Shown one piece after another: positions 37,608 to 48,552 of a stretch of DNA of 64,000 nt; positions within the stretch are counted from its first letter, which is position 1; each line of letters starts with the position of its first letter. Made by a program: the position numbers and the translations under genes. Where the stretch lies: NCBI GenBank assembly GCA_947488295.1, contig CANKYU010000001.1, positions 620,001 through 684,000 of the forward strand. Direction: 5' to 3'. Origin of the DNA: an uncultured Anderseniella sp. (GTDB taxonomy: Bacteria; Pseudomonadota; Alphaproteobacteria; Rhizobiales; Aestuariivirgaceae). The notes beneath the pieces are model-generated. The model was not told the DNA's origin, did not search any database, and worked only from the letters and a program-made list of their open reading frames with translations.

Positions 37608-38474
37608 ATGTACCGTTACCGTCATGACATCTGGTTGTTTGCCCACGGCGGCGGGCCGTTCGTGCTGGTCAACGTGGACAGTGCGGCGGGTTCCGCGCCG
37701 CGTGACGCAGGCACCTGGATGCTGGTGTCGCCGAAGCGGATTTTCAGGACCATCGGCGGCGGCCAGCTGGAAAAGCTGGCGATAGACAAGGCACGCGATC
37801 TGATCAGAACGGGCGACGGCGCACCGGTTCACCTGAAAGTCCCGCTGGGACCGGAGATCGGGCAGTGCTGCGGCGGATCGGTTGTGGTGTCCTTGCAGTT
37901 GCTTGCGACGACGGAAGTCGACCGGATCGCGGCACGCCTGGATGAAGAACTCACCTGCCTGCCGCATGTCTATGTTTTCGGTGCAGGCCATGTCGGCAAT
38001 GCGCTGTGCGAGGCATTGAGCCTGCTGCCGGTGCAACCGGTACTCATCGATACCCGCAACGAAGAACTGCAGACCGCACCGCCGGGAATAGAGACGCGCC
38101 TGGTTGCGCTGCCTGAAAGTATGGTTCGCGATGCGGTGCCGGGCAGTGCATTCGTGATTTTGACCCATGAACACTCGCTGGATTTCCTGATCGCCAGTGA
38201 GGCGCTGGCGCGACGTGATGCGGCCTATGTCGGCATGATCGGGTCGAAGACCAAGCTGGCCTCGTTCCGCAACTGGGTCAGGCGTGACAAGGGCAAGGCG
38301 ATCGACATTGATCGTCTGGTGTGTCCCATCGGCGGGACGAAGGCGCGGGACAAGCGCCCTGAGGTTATCGCGGCGCTGGTGGCGGCGGAACTGGTGGAGC
38401 ATTTGTGTGCTGCAAAGGCTGATGGTGATGTGCAAGCATCGGCACAGTTGAAAATAGTGGGAGGCGATACATGA
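37608..38474 (+). CDS. xdhC: Xanthine dehydrogenase accessory protein XdhC
   Basis: The 288-residue protein has the XdhC/CoxI N-terminal motif with GSAPRDAGTWMLVS, IGGGQLEKLAI and GPEIGQCCGGSVVVS (conserved Cys pair), plus a C-terminal Rossmann domain (HVYVFGAGHVGNAL, then MIGSKTKLASF). XdhC binds the molybdenum cofactor and helps load the sulfurated cofactor into XdhB. Its stop overlaps the following ABC ATPase start, tying enzyme assembly and uptake genes into one operon. Confidence 0.92.
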   Translation: MYRYRHDIWLFAHGGGPFVLVNVDSAAGSAPRDAGTWMLVSPKRIFRTIGGGQLEKLAIDKARDLIRTGDGAPVHLKVPLGPEIGQCCGGSVVVSLQLLATTEVDRIAARLDEELTCLPHVYVFGAGHVGNALCEALSLLPVQPVLIDTRNEELQTAPPGIETRLVALPESMVRDAVPGSAFVILTHEHSLDFLIASEALARRDAAYVGMIGSKTKLASFRNWVRRDKGKAIDIDRLVCPIGGTKARDKRPEVIAALVAAELVEHLCAAKADGDVQASAQLKIVGGDT

Positions 38475-40030
38475 GCGACGACATCAAACCTCGTATCGAG
38501 CTTAAGGGGATCACCAAGGCATTTCCCGGTGTGCTGGCCAACGACGCCGTCAGCTTCAAGGTGGAGCCGGGTGAAATTCATGCACTGCTGGGTGAAAACG
38601 GGGCCGGCAAATCGACATTGGTGAAAATGATCTACGGCATCATGCAGCCGGACGCCGGTGACATCGTCTGGGATGGTGAGCCGGTCATGGTCGCCAACCC
38701 GAAGGCCGCCCGCAAGATGGGTGTCGGCATGGTGTTCCAGCACTTCTCGCTGTTTGAAGCCATGACGGTGCTGGAGAATATCGCGCTGGGCATGGACGGC
38801 TCGATTTCACAGTCGAAGCTCGAAGCGAAAATCCGGGATGTGCTGCACACCTACGACCTGAAGCTTGATCCGCATCGTATCGTCAGCACGCTCAGCGTCG
38901 GTGAACGCCAGCGCATCGAGATCGTGCGTGCCCTGCTGCTCGAACCGCAGCTTCTGATCATGGATGAGCCGACATCGGTGCTGACGCCGCAGGAAGTGGC
39001 GCAATTGTTCGAGACCCTGCGCAGGCTGTCTAAGACCGGCTGTTCGATCCTCTACATATCCCACAAGCTGCACGAGATCAGGGACCTGTGCGATGCCGCC
39101 ACCATCCTGCGCGGCGGCAAGGTGGTGGGCGAGTGCGATCCGCGCAAGGAAACGCCCACGTCCATGGCCGAAATGATGATCGGCGGTAATCTCAAGCAGA
39201 TCAGCAAGGCCGCCAGCCGCGAGTTCGGAGACGACAGGTTTATCGCCGACGGACTGACCATTGCCGGTGAAGGTGATTTCGGCGTGGCGCTGGACGACAT
39301 CTGTTTCGCGGTGCGCGCGGGCGAGATTTTCGGCATCGCCGGTGTCGCCGGCAACGGCCAGAATGAACTGCTGCTGGCTCTGAGTGGCGAAGAACCATCG
39401 TCACCTGCAGACGCCATCCGGCTGGACAGCCATGCCATTGCCGCCATGGATGCGGTGGGGCGCAGAAACCTGGGGCTGTGCGCCGTGCCGGAGGAACGCA
39501 ACGGCCACGGTGCGGTTGTGGATTTCAGCCTGACCGACAACACAATACTGACGGCTCGCGACAGGATGGAACTGGCCAGCAACGGCATCGTACATGGCGG
39601 AGCGGCCACGACCTTTGCAGGCCAGATCATCGATGATTTCTCCGTGATGACGACCGGACCGGGGTCGCTCGCAGGCTCGCTGTCAGGCGGCAATTTGCAG
39701 AAATTCATCATGGGCCGGGAGATATTGCAGAACCCGGAGGTTCTGATTGTCTCGCAGCCGACCTGGGGCGTTGATGCCGGGGCGGCGGCGGCCATTCACC
39801 AGGCCCTGGTCGATCTGGCGGAAAACGGCTCGGCCATTCTGGTGATTTCCCAGGACCTCGACGAACTGCTGGCCCTTTGCGATCGACTGGCAGTGATCAA
39901 TGAAGGCCGGTTGTCAAAAACCCTGAATGTCGGTGAGGCGACGATCGACGAGATCGGCCTGCTGATGGGCGGTGTGCACGGTGACCCGTTCGCAACGGCG
40001 GAAATGACGGAGGCTGTCCATGCTCATTGA
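38471..40030 (+). CDS. Purine/nucleoside-type ABC importer, double ATPase
   Basis: The 519-residue protein fuses two ABC ATPase domains, as in RbsA/NupA-like proteins of BMP-type importers. The first has Walker A GENGAGKST (about 41-49), signature LSVGERQR and Walker B LLIMDEPTSVLTPQE. The second has a shortened nucleotide loop (GVAGNGQNELL), the signature LSGGNLQK and VLIVSQPTWGVDAGA in place of DEP. The second site is a degenerate one, which is normal in this family. It powers the importer with the two permeases; the substrate is probably a purine base or nucleoside, given xdh upstream. It overlaps xdhC by 4 bases and the first permease by 11. Confidence 0.9.
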   Translation: MSDDIKPRIELKGITKAFPGVLANDAVSFKVEPGEIHALLGENGAGKSTLVKMIYGIMQPDAGDIVWDGEPVMVANPKAARKMGVGMVFQHFSLFEAMTVLENIALGMDGSISQSKLEAKIRDVLHTYDLKLDPHRIVSTLSVGERQRIEIVRALLLEPQLLIMDEPTSVLTPQEVAQLFETLRRLSKTGCSILYISHKLHEIRDLCDAATILRGGKVVGECDPRKETPTSMAEMMIGGNLKQISKAASREFGDDRFIADGLTIAGEGDFGVALDDICFAVRAGEIFGIAGVAGNGQNELLLALSGEEPSSPADAIRLDSHAIAAMDAVGRRNLGLCAVPEERNGHGAVVDFSLTDNTILTARDRMELASNGIVHGGAATTFAGQIIDDFSVMTTGPGSLAGSLSGGNLQKFIMGREILQNPEVLIVSQPTWGVDAGAAAAIHQALVDLAENGSAILVISQDLDELLALCDRLAVINEGRLSKTLNVGEATIDEIGLLMGGVHGDPFATAEMTEAVHAH

Positions 40031-41102
40031 ACTGGAAAAACGCAAAGAGCCCAGCAAGGCGATGCTGTATCTGACGCCGGTTATCGCGGTCATTGCGACC
40101 ATGCTCACCGGTGCCATCATCTTCTCCCTGATCGGCCATGACGGATTCGGCGCCGTGGCCAAGATATTCCTGGCGCCGCTGCTGGATACCTACAAATGGC
40201 AAGACCTTGGCGTGAAGGCTGCACCGCTGATCCTGATCGGGGTCGGGCTGGCCATCGGGTTCCGGGCCAATGTGTGGAATATCGGGGCTGAGGGACAGTA
40301 TATCATGGGCGGCCTGGCCGGCACCGGCGTGGCGCTGGCCACATGGGGCATGACCGGGTGGTGGATACTGCCGCTGATGTGTCTTGCCGGCATCGTCGGA
40401 GGCGCAGCTTATGCCGGCATTCCGGCATTTCTGAAGACCAGGCTCAATGTGAACGAGATCCTGTCGAGCCTGATGCTCACCTATGTTGCGATACAAGTGC
40501 TGTATTACCTGATGCGCGGGCCGTGGAAAGATCCTGACGGGTTCAACTTTCCCCAGACGCGCCTGTTTACAGACGATCAGATTCTGCCGACCGTCATCCC
40601 GAGCACTGTGGTTCATCTCGGTGTGCCGCTGGCATTCCTTGTTGCGATCATAGCATGGTTCGTGATGTCACGATCGGTATTCGGCTTTCAGATCCGGGTG
40701 GTCGGTGCGGCGCCGGCTGCGGCGCGTTATGGCGGGTTCAATACCAACAAGACGATCTGGGCGGCGCTTCTGGCCGGCGGCGGACTGGCGGGCTTTGCCG
40801 GCATTCTGGAGGCGGCCGGGCCGTTCGGCCAGATGGTGCCGCAGTTTCCAACCGGATACGGGTTTACCGCCATCATCGTCGCGTTTCTCGGCAGGCTCCA
40901 CCCTATAGGCATTGTCCTGGCGGGCATCATCCTGGCGATAACCTATGTCGGCGGTGAACTGGCGCAGTCCTCCATCGGACTGCCGGCGGCTGCGACCGGT
41001 GTGTTCCAGGCCATGATGCTGTTCTTCCTGCTGGCGACGGATGTGCTGGTGAAGTACCGCATCAAGCTTGCCTCAGCGGTCAAAGCAGGAGATGCAGCAT
41101 GA
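40020..41102 (+). CDS. BMP-type ABC importer permease 1
   Basis: A 360-residue permease of the BPD_transp_2 (RbsC/YufP-like) type with about nine hydrophobic segments. GFRANVWNIGAEGQYIMGGL and LKTRLNVNEILSSLMLTYVA are hallmark motifs of nucleoside-type permeases, and the end (VLVKYRIKL) is usual. It partners the next permease. It starts inside the last 11 bases of the ATPase gene. Confidence 0.9.
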   Translation: MLIELEKRKEPSKAMLYLTPVIAVIATMLTGAIIFSLIGHDGFGAVAKIFLAPLLDTYKWQDLGVKAAPLILIGVGLAIGFRANVWNIGAEGQYIMGGLAGTGVALATWGMTGWWILPLMCLAGIVGGAAYAGIPAFLKTRLNVNEILSSLMLTYVAIQVLYYLMRGPWKDPDGFNFPQTRLFTDDQILPTVIPSTVVHLGVPLAFLVAIIAWFVMSRSVFGFQIRVVGAAPAAARYGGFNTNKTIWAALLAGGGLAGFAGILEAAGPFGQMVPQFPTGYGFTAIIVAFLGRLHPIGIVLAGIILAITYVGGELAQSSIGLPAAATGVFQAMMLFFLLATDVLVKYRIKLASAVKAGDAA

Positions 41103-42022
41103 CTGATTCACTTCTCATCCCGATCATCATGACCATTGTGGGCGCGGCAACGCCGATCCTGCTGGCAGCCCTTGGCGAGCTTGTGGTTGAAAAAAGCGGC
41201 GTCCTGAACCTGGGCCTTGAAGGCATGATGCTGATCGGGGCCGTCACCGGGTTTGCCGTGACAGCGACCACGGGCTATGCGCCGCTGGGTGTAGTGGCGG
41301 CCATGATCGCGGCTGCGGCGTCTGCCGGCCTGTTCGGGTTTCTGACTCTCACGCTGACAGCCAACCAGGTGGCGACCGGGCTGGCACTGACCATATTCGG
41401 CATCGGACTGTCGGCGCTGGCAGGCGAAAACTATGTCGGCCAGACGGTTGACGTGTTCGGCTCGGTGTTTCCGGCTGCATTGGCTGAACATCCCGTGCTG
41501 CGGGTGATCTTCGGGTACAGCCCGCTGGTCTACGTTTCCTTGCTGCTGGTTGCCGCTGTCAGCTGGTTCCTGCGCAAGAGCAGAGCCGGGCTGATATTGC
41601 GGGCGGTCGGGGAATCCGACCTGTCGGCGCATTCCATCGGCTATTCGGTCATCGGCGTGCGCTATATGGCGGTGTTGTTTGGTGGTGCCATGGCCGGTAT
41701 TGCCGGTTGCTTCTATTCGCTGGTCCTGACGCCCATGTGGGCTGAACAGCTCACTGCAGGGCGCGGCTGGATTGCGCTGGCACTGGTGGTGTTTGCCGGA
41801 TGGCGGCCCATGCGGCTGTTGCTCGGCGCTTACCTGTTCGGTGCGGTGATGACACTGGAACTGCATGCAAAGGCCGCCGGGTTCTCGCTTGTCGCTCCTG
41901 AGTTCCTGGCCGCAATGCCGTATCTCGCCACCATCGCGGTGCTGGCGATCATTTCTGCGCGAAAGGCTGGAAAGTCGCTCGCGCCTGCCTGCCTTGGCAA
42001 ACCGTTCAAGCCAAGTTCATGA
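41099..42022 (+). CDS. BMP-type ABC importer permease 2
   Basis: A 307-residue permease of the RbsC/YufQ type. The start TPILLAALGELVVEKSGVLNLGLEGMMLIGAVTGF is the family hallmark, followed by NQVATGLALTIFGIGLSAL and MAGIAGCFYSLVLTPMW. It forms the channel with permease 1. The start overlaps the previous stop (ATGA). Confidence 0.9.
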   Translation: MTDSLLIPIIMTIVGAATPILLAALGELVVEKSGVLNLGLEGMMLIGAVTGFAVTATTGYAPLGVVAAMIAAAASAGLFGFLTLTLTANQVATGLALTIFGIGLSALAGENYVGQTVDVFGSVFPAALAEHPVLRVIFGYSPLVYVSLLLVAAVSWFLRKSRAGLILRAVGESDLSAHSIGYSVIGVRYMAVLFGGAMAGIAGCFYSLVLTPMWAEQLTAGRGWIALALVVFAGWRPMRLLLGAYLFGAVMTLELHAKAAGFSLVAPEFLAAMPYLATIAVLAIISARKAGKSLAPACLGKPFKPSS

Positions 42023-42059
42023 CGATAAAAACCAATGGTATAACCCCGGGAGGAAAACC

Positions 42060-43133
42060 ATGAAGACGCTTACCAGACGTACGATACTGAAAACCACTGC
42101 CGCTGCCGGCGCGCTGCCGATCATCGGGTCATCGGCACTTGCCGCAGACCCGCTGAAGGTCGCCTTTGTCTACCTGGGTCCCATCGGTGATCACGGCTGG
42201 ACATATGCTCACGAGCAGGGCCGCCAGGATATTATCAAGAAGTTCGGCGACAAGGTCGCAACGACGATTGTGGAGAACGTAGCGGAGGGTCCTGACTCAG
42301 AACGCGTCATCCGCCGCCTCGCCGAAGATGGCAACCAGCTTATCTTCACAACCTCATTCGGTTACATGAACCCGACCCTGAAAGTCGCCAAAAGGTTCAA
42401 GGATGTGAAGTTCGAGCACGCCACCGGCTATCAGCGGGCTGGCAACATGGCGAGCTACAATGCCCGCTTCTATGAGGGCCGGGCAGTGTGCGGCACCATT
42501 GCCGGACACATGTCGAAGACCGCGACGGCCGGATACATCGCCTCGTTCCCGATCCCGGAAGTGGTGATGGGTATCAACGCCTTCACCCTGGCGGCGCGCA
42601 AGGTGAACCCGGACTTCAAGACCAAGGTCCTGTGGGTTTCAAGCTGGTACGATCCGGCCAAGGAAGCCGATGCCGCCAAGGCGCTGATAGACCAGGGTTC
42701 AGACGTCATTGCCCAGCATACGGATTCACCGGCAGCCCTGCAGACCTGCGAACAGCGCGGCCTGATGGCATTCGGCCAGGCCTGGGACATGTCGAACTTT
42801 GCCCCCAAGGCGCACCTGACGGCTATCGTCAATCGCTGGGGCCGCTATTACGAAGCCCGCATCCAGCAGGCCCTCGACGGCAAATGGGAATCGACGGACA
42901 CCTGGTGGGGCTTCAAGGAAGGCGTGCTGGAGATGTCACCCTACAACGAGTCCATTCCAGCTGATGTGCAGGCGGCCGCCGAAGCTACCCGCACCGGCAT
43001 CATAGACGGCAGCGTCAATCCGTTCACCGGACCGATCAAGGACAATGCCGGCAAGGAGCGGCTGGCATCAGGCGTGCTGGGCGACGGCGACCTGCACAAG
43101 ATGGACTGGTATGTGGAAGGCGTGCAGAGCTAG
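42060..43133 (+). CDS. BMP-family substrate-binding protein, purine-related
   Basis: A 357-residue binding protein of the BmpA/Med type. The leader TRRTILKTTAAAGALPIIGSSALAA has a twin-arginine-like motif, so export by Tat is likely. The mature part has KVAFVYLGPIGDHGWTYAHEQG, TTSFGYMNPTLKVA and GYIASFPIPEVVMGINAFT, which match the family. It should capture a purine base, nucleoside or related compound for the upstream permeases. The ATG at 42060 follows GGGAGGAAA. It is the last gene of the operon, followed by a strong terminator. Confidence 0.88.
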   Translation: MKTLTRRTILKTTAAAGALPIIGSSALAADPLKVAFVYLGPIGDHGWTYAHEQGRQDIIKKFGDKVATTIVENVAEGPDSERVIRRLAEDGNQLIFTTSFGYMNPTLKVAKRFKDVKFEHATGYQRAGNMASYNARFYEGRAVCGTIAGHMSKTATAGYIASFPIPEVVMGINAFTLAARKVNPDFKTKVLWVSSWYDPAKEADAAKALIDQGSDVIAQHTDSPAALQTCEQRGLMAFGQAWDMSNFAPKAHLTAIVNRWGRYYEARIQQALDGKWESTDTWWGFKEGVLEMSPYNESIPADVQAAAEATRTGIIDGSVNPFTGPIKDNAGKERLASGVLGDGDLHKMDWYVEGVQS

Positions 43134-43168
43134 CGCTTCTGCGCCTCTTGTCTTCAACAAATCGAAAG

Positions 43169-43195
43169 CCGGACCAGCAGACTGGTCCGGTTTTT
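43169..43195 (+). terminator. Rho-independent terminator of the xdh-importer operon
   Basis: Nine-base arms CCGGACCAG (43169-43177) and CTGGTCCGG (43182-43190) enclose a four-base loop and are followed by TTTTT. Classic form; it closes the operon that begins at uraH. Confidence 0.85.
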
Positions 43196-43415
43196 CAGTC
43201 TTGTCGGTCAGGACTTCCTGGTTCTTCCGGTCCACAATGGCTGGTTCGAGCCCCAATTCGACCTTCGAGCAGTGTTGTTGATGTGGGAGTTCCAAAGAAA
43301 TTCCAATGTCCTCTTGGTATAGGCATGCATGGGTGTTCGGGGCTAAACTGGCTTTGGTGTGGTGTCGGGTACCAAAGGGAGATGGTTATGAAACGTCTTA
43401 CCGTGTATTCCTCCA
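43196..43415. other. Intergenic stretch before the cyclase gene
   Basis: No open frame with a credible start or motif. It includes GGGAGATGG followed by an ATG at 43388 that opens a short frame in a different phase from the cyclase and stops at 43489; this looks accidental. The stretch presumably holds the cyclase promoter, but no clear hexamers are seen. Confidence 0.4.
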
Positions 43416-44735
43416 ATGGAAAGCGATTTGGGAGCAAATCAGTTGGAAGGCCAATCAACAGACGGCGAAACAGTCAGCCCGCGCTCTGAAGCTGAATGCA
43501 TGCGCGAACGCGAGGCGGCGACCCGCGAGATTCTTGAGGTCATCAGCGAAAGCCGTGACAACGAGCAGCCGGTTTTCGAGGCCATCCTCGAAAATGCCTC
43601 GCGATTGTGCGATGCGCCGCTCGCATTCCTGTCGCTTGCAAATGCCGAACGCACCAATGTGTTGATCCCCGCCCATCGTGGCACCAGGTCTGAATTCGGA
43701 AGTATCCTCGACGGGTTCATTGAGCCGATATCTCGCACCGAACTGGTGGCTGTGCGTCCGATTGCCGACGGACAGATCGTACGTGAAGACGATATCAAGG
43801 ACGATGAGACCTACCGCCAGGGCGATCCCCGGCGGCGGCAGATGGTCGATGTGGAGGGCGCGCGTTCGGTACTGGGCGTGCCGCTGATCCAGCGCGGTAT
43901 GCCATTGGGTGCCATCATCCTCTATCGCCGGGAGGTGCAGCCCTTCACCGCGGATGACGTGTCGTTAATAGAGAGTTTTGCCGCACAGGCCGTGATCGCC
44001 ATTGAGAACGTTCGCCAGTTCAAGGCCCTCGAAAACCTAAATGCGGAACTCGGCGATCGGGTCGAAGAGCAGGTTTGCGAAATCGAGCGGATGGGCCGAT
44101 TGAAGCGTTTCTTGCCTTCTGCGGTGGCCGACACCGTGATCAGCCAGGGCTCAGATGAAATGTTGTCCAGCCATCGCGCACTGTTGGGAGTCTTGTTTTG
44201 CGATATCCGCGGTTTCACGGCATTTTGCGAAACCGCCGAACCGGAGGAGACCATCGAGATCCTCCAAACGTATCACGAGGAAATGGGCAAACTCATCAAT
44301 GCTCACCGCGCGGGAGTCGATCACCGGATGGGCGACGGCATCATGGTGCTGTTCAACGATCCGCTGCCCTGTGATGATCCGGCCGGTGACGCAGTCCGCC
44401 TCGCCATCGCCATGCGGGCACGGATGGGGGAGTTGTCCAGGCAATGGAAACGTCTGGGCTACCGGCTAGGGTTTGGCGTCGGTGTCTCGTTAGGCTATGC
44501 GACGGTCGGAATGGTCGGCTTCGAAGGACGGTTTGACTACACGGCTTCAGGCACGGCGATCAACCTGGCTTCCCGACTGTGCGATGAAGCCGCAGACGGC
44601 GAAATCCTTCTCAGTCCGCGGGCCGGTGTCGCAGTTGAGGATGACTTTCAGATTGAATCCAGAGGAGAGATCCACCTGAAGGGAATTCGCGAGCCCGTAG
44701 AAGTATTCATACTTGCCGGTACTGCCACCACTTGA
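43416..44735 (+). CDS. GAF-domain adenylate/guanylate cyclase-like protein
   Basis: A 439-residue cytoplasmic protein. A GAF sensor domain spans about 35-205 (ENASRLCDAPLAFLSLANAE, GARSVLGVPLIQRGMPLGAI, SFAAQAVIAIENVRQF). A coiled linker follows (about 205-235, LENLNAELGDRVEEQV) and a class III cyclase domain spans about 250-430. The cyclase has the metal Asp residues in VLFCDIRGFTAF and MGDGIMVLFNDP, and the transition-state region DYTASGTAINLASRL. The usual substrate-selecting Lys before GD is absent (DHRMGDG), as in a large FNDP-type subgroup, so product and activity are uncertain. No good ribosome site precedes the ATG at 43416; the true start could be elsewhere (for example 43500). Confidence 0.8.
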   Translation: MESDLGANQLEGQSTDGETVSPRSEAECMREREAATREILEVISESRDNEQPVFEAILENASRLCDAPLAFLSLANAERTNVLIPAHRGTRSEFGSILDGFIEPISRTELVAVRPIADGQIVREDDIKDDETYRQGDPRRRQMVDVEGARSVLGVPLIQRGMPLGAIILYRREVQPFTADDVSLIESFAAQAVIAIENVRQFKALENLNAELGDRVEEQVCEIERMGRLKRFLPSAVADTVISQGSDEMLSSHRALLGVLFCDIRGFTAFCETAEPEETIEILQTYHEEMGKLINAHRAGVDHRMGDGIMVLFNDPLPCDDPAGDAVRLAIAMRARMGELSRQWKRLGYRLGFGVGVSLGYATVGMVGFEGRFDYTASGTAINLASRLCDEAADGEILLSPRAGVAVEDDFQIESRGEIHLKGIREPVEVFILAGTATT

Positions 44736-44935
44736 GAAACTGGACATTTGCCGGGACGTGGTGTTCTCGCGATGAGATTCGCAAAAACAAGGCACATGGG
44801 TTTTCAAGAGTGCCAAAAATCCCCGCCTTGCTTCGCGCAGACAAGTTGTTGTTAGCGCAAGGCGCCTAAGCCTCGCATGTCGCAGATCGACCATCCGGTT
44901 TTCCGATCATCGAGGTCAAAATGCCCGCATCGCAG

Positions 44936-45880
44936 TCAGTTGCCTGTTGCCGGATTAGCGTGTCCAGACCCCAGCAATTTGCGTATCTGGTCCTGGCAGC
45001 GCTGGGCCGCGAATTCTATGAACAGCCGGACCTTCGGGTCTTGAAAGCGCTTGTGCGGATACAGGCAGGCCAGTTGCGCGTCTACCGGTGGCGTGTCTTG
45101 CAGCAGCGGCACCAGCCTGCCTTCGCGCAGGTGATCGGCTATCTCGAATTCGGGCCGGTTGATGATGCCGTGGCCCTGCAACGCCCATTCGATCAGGACA
45201 TCGCCATCGTCGGAATCAAACTGTCCCGTCACCTCAAAGCGGGCCGGGCCCTCAGGCATCTGCAAGGTCCAGTAGAACTCCTTTGAACCGGGGAATCTGA
45301 GCAACAGGCAATTGTGATTGCCGCTGAGCAGGTCTTCCGGCTGTGAAGGGGTGCCGCGTTTCTCCATGTAACCGGGCGCAGCGCATATCACGCGCCGGCA
45401 CTCCATCAGGCCGCGCATGCGCAGGTTGGAATCTTCGATGATGCCGAGCCTGAACGCCACATCCATGGCCTCGGTGGTTATGTCGACATGACGGTCTGAC
45501 AGTCGCAACCTGACCTGGACATCCGGATAGGTGTTCTGGAACTCCGGGATCAATGGCGCAATCAGGCGCTTGCCGATGCCCAGCGGCGCGGTGACATGAA
45601 TGACGCCTTTTGGATTGCCGGAAATGTCAGCTACGGCGGCCTCGGCTTCCCGGACCGCCTCGAGGACCTTTACGGTGCCGTCATAGAACACGCGGCCGTG
45701 CTCGGTCGGTGTCAGCTTGCGGGTGGTGCGGTTGAACAGCCGAACGCCAAGATACTTTTCCAGTTCGCGGATGCGGTTGCTGGCAACGGCAGGCGACACC
45801 CGCTGATCGCGGCCGGCAGCAGACAGGCTGCCCAGCTCAAAGACGCGAACGAAGACCTTGATGTTCTCCAGGTACGACAT
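44936..45880 (-). CDS. LysR-family regulator, divergent from puuD
   Basis: A 314-residue LysR protein. The N-terminal winged helix reads YLENIKVFVRVFELGSLSAAGRDQRVSPAVASNRIRELEKYLGVRLFNRTTRKLTPT, the standard first 60 residues. The effector domain follows from about 90 (GVIHVTAPLGIGKRLIAPLIPEF). It lies between the cyclase gene and puuD with 114 bases to the puuD start, which makes it the obvious candidate regulator of the urate/guanine genes. The inducer is unknown. Confidence 0.88.
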   Translation of the reverse strand: MSYLENIKVFVRVFELGSLSAAGRDQRVSPAVASNRIRELEKYLGVRLFNRTTRKLTPTEHGRVFYDGTVKVLEAVREAEAAVADISGNPKGVIHVTAPLGIGKRLIAPLIPEFQNTYPDVQVRLRLSDRHVDITTEAMDVAFRLGIIEDSNLRMRGLMECRRVICAAPGYMEKRGTPSQPEDLLSGNHNCLLLRFPGSKEFYWTLQMPEGPARFEVTGQFDSDDGDVLIEWALQGHGIINRPEFEIADHLREGRLVPLLQDTPPVDAQLACLYPHKRFQDPKVRLFIEFAAQRCQDQIRKLLGSGHANPATGN

Positions 45881-45898
45881 CCGGGGAGGCTACTATTA

Positions 45899-45913
45899 TC
45901 AATGAAATATTGA
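45899..45913. promoter_or_regulatory. Candidate LysR binding site upstream of puuD
   Basis: A perfect inverted repeat TCAAT-GAAAT-ATTGA lies 19 bases upstream of the LysR start and about 80 bases before puuD, in the position expected for an autoregulated LysR operator. A partly related CTATTATCA/TGGTGATAG pair flanks it. Confidence 0.5.
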
Positions 45914-45994
45914 AAGTGTTTGGTGATAGCCTCTGTTTTCATTGGAAATGTTGTCTGTCATGATGTTGATAACAAGCCGGGTGGAGGTCCGTTC

Positions 45995-47235
45995 ATGTTC
46001 GAATATCCGATAGTGTGGGAATGGCTGTCGTTTGCGGCCCGCTGGCTGCACGTGATCACGGCCATCGCGTGGATCGGATCTTCGTTCTACTTCATTGCGC
46101 TGGATCTGGGCCTGCGCAAGGCGCCGGGCATGCCGGCAGGCGCCCATGGCGAAGAATGGCAGGTTCACGGCGGCGGTTTCTACCACATCCAGAAATACCT
46201 GGTGGCGCCGGACCGGCTGCCAGAGCACCTGACATGGTTCAAGTGGGAAAGCTATGCCACCTGGCTGTCAGGTTTTGCGCTGATGTGCATTGTCTACTAT
46301 GTGGGTGCAGACCTGTACCTGATCGACCAGAGTGTGATGGAGCTGAGCAGTGTTCAGGCGATCGGGATTTCACTGGCGTCAATCGTGTTCGGCTGGCTGG
46401 TCTATGACGGGCTGTGCAGGTCACCGCTGGGACGCAGCAGCACAGGGCTGATGATAGTGCTGTTTGCCATCCTGGTGGCCATGTCCTGGGGCTACACGCA
46501 GGTCTTCTCGGGCCGGGCCGCCATGCTGCATCTGGGCGCGTTTACCGCCACCATCATGACAGCCAATGTGTTTGCGATCATCATTCCAAACCAGAAGAAG
46601 GTGGTTGAGGTGCTGAAAGCCGGCGGTACGCCGGATCCGAAGTATGGCGTGATTGCCAAGCAGCGCTCAACGCACAACAACTACCTGACGCTGCCGGTCA
46701 TCTTCCTGATGCTGTCCAACCATTATCCGCTGGCGTTCGCCACACCGTACAACTGGCTGATCGCGGCGCTGGTGTTCCTGATGGGCGTCACCATCCGGCA
46801 CTTTTTCAATACCATGCACCAGGGCGGTGGCAAGCTGTGGTGGACATGGGGGGCAACCGTGGCGTTGTTTGCCGGCGCCGTGTGGCTGTCGTCGTTTCCC
46901 GCCGGCGAACCGGTGGAAGAAGAGCAGGCCGCACTGACCCAGACCCAGCAGCGGTTTGCCGCTGCACCGGGCTTCGAACAGGTCAGCGAAACCGTGCTGG
47001 GCCGTTGTTCCATGTGTCATGCCCGGGAACCGGCATGGGACGGTATTGTCCATGCGCCGAAAGGCGTGGTGCTGGAAACGCCGGACCAGATTGCGGCGAA
47101 TGCCCGCGAGATCTATCTGCAGGCCGGACATACCAACGCCATGCCGCCCGGCAATGTGTCGTTCATGGAAGCCGCCGAGCGCAAGGCGATTATCGACTGG
47201 TACAATGATGCCATGGCCGGCAAGGAACAAAAGTC

Positions 47236-47239
<4 letters not shown>
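45995..47239 (+). CDS. puuD: Membrane urate hydroxylase with C-terminal cytochrome c
   Basis: The 414-residue protein has an N-terminal PuuD-type membrane domain with about eight hydrophobic segments (YPIVWEWLSFAARWLHVITAIAWIGSSFYF, WESYATWLSGFAL, MTANVFAIIIPNQKKVVE, THNNYLTLPVIFLMLSNHYP). A C-terminal cytochrome c domain follows (CSMCH at about 338-342, candidate Met ligand in NAMPPGN at about 383). PuuD enzymes oxidise urate to 5-hydroxyisourate using the respiratory chain instead of oxygen-dependent uricase. The ATG at 45995 has GGTGGAGG upstream. It overlaps guaD. Confidence 0.93.

Positions 47240-48540
<1,301 letters not shown>

Positions 48541-48552
<12 letters not shown>

Noticed and set aside
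43148..43489. Frame before the cyclase containing an ATG at 43388 with GGGAGATGG upstream
   Set aside because: It runs in another phase into the cyclase gene, has no motif and ends quickly.
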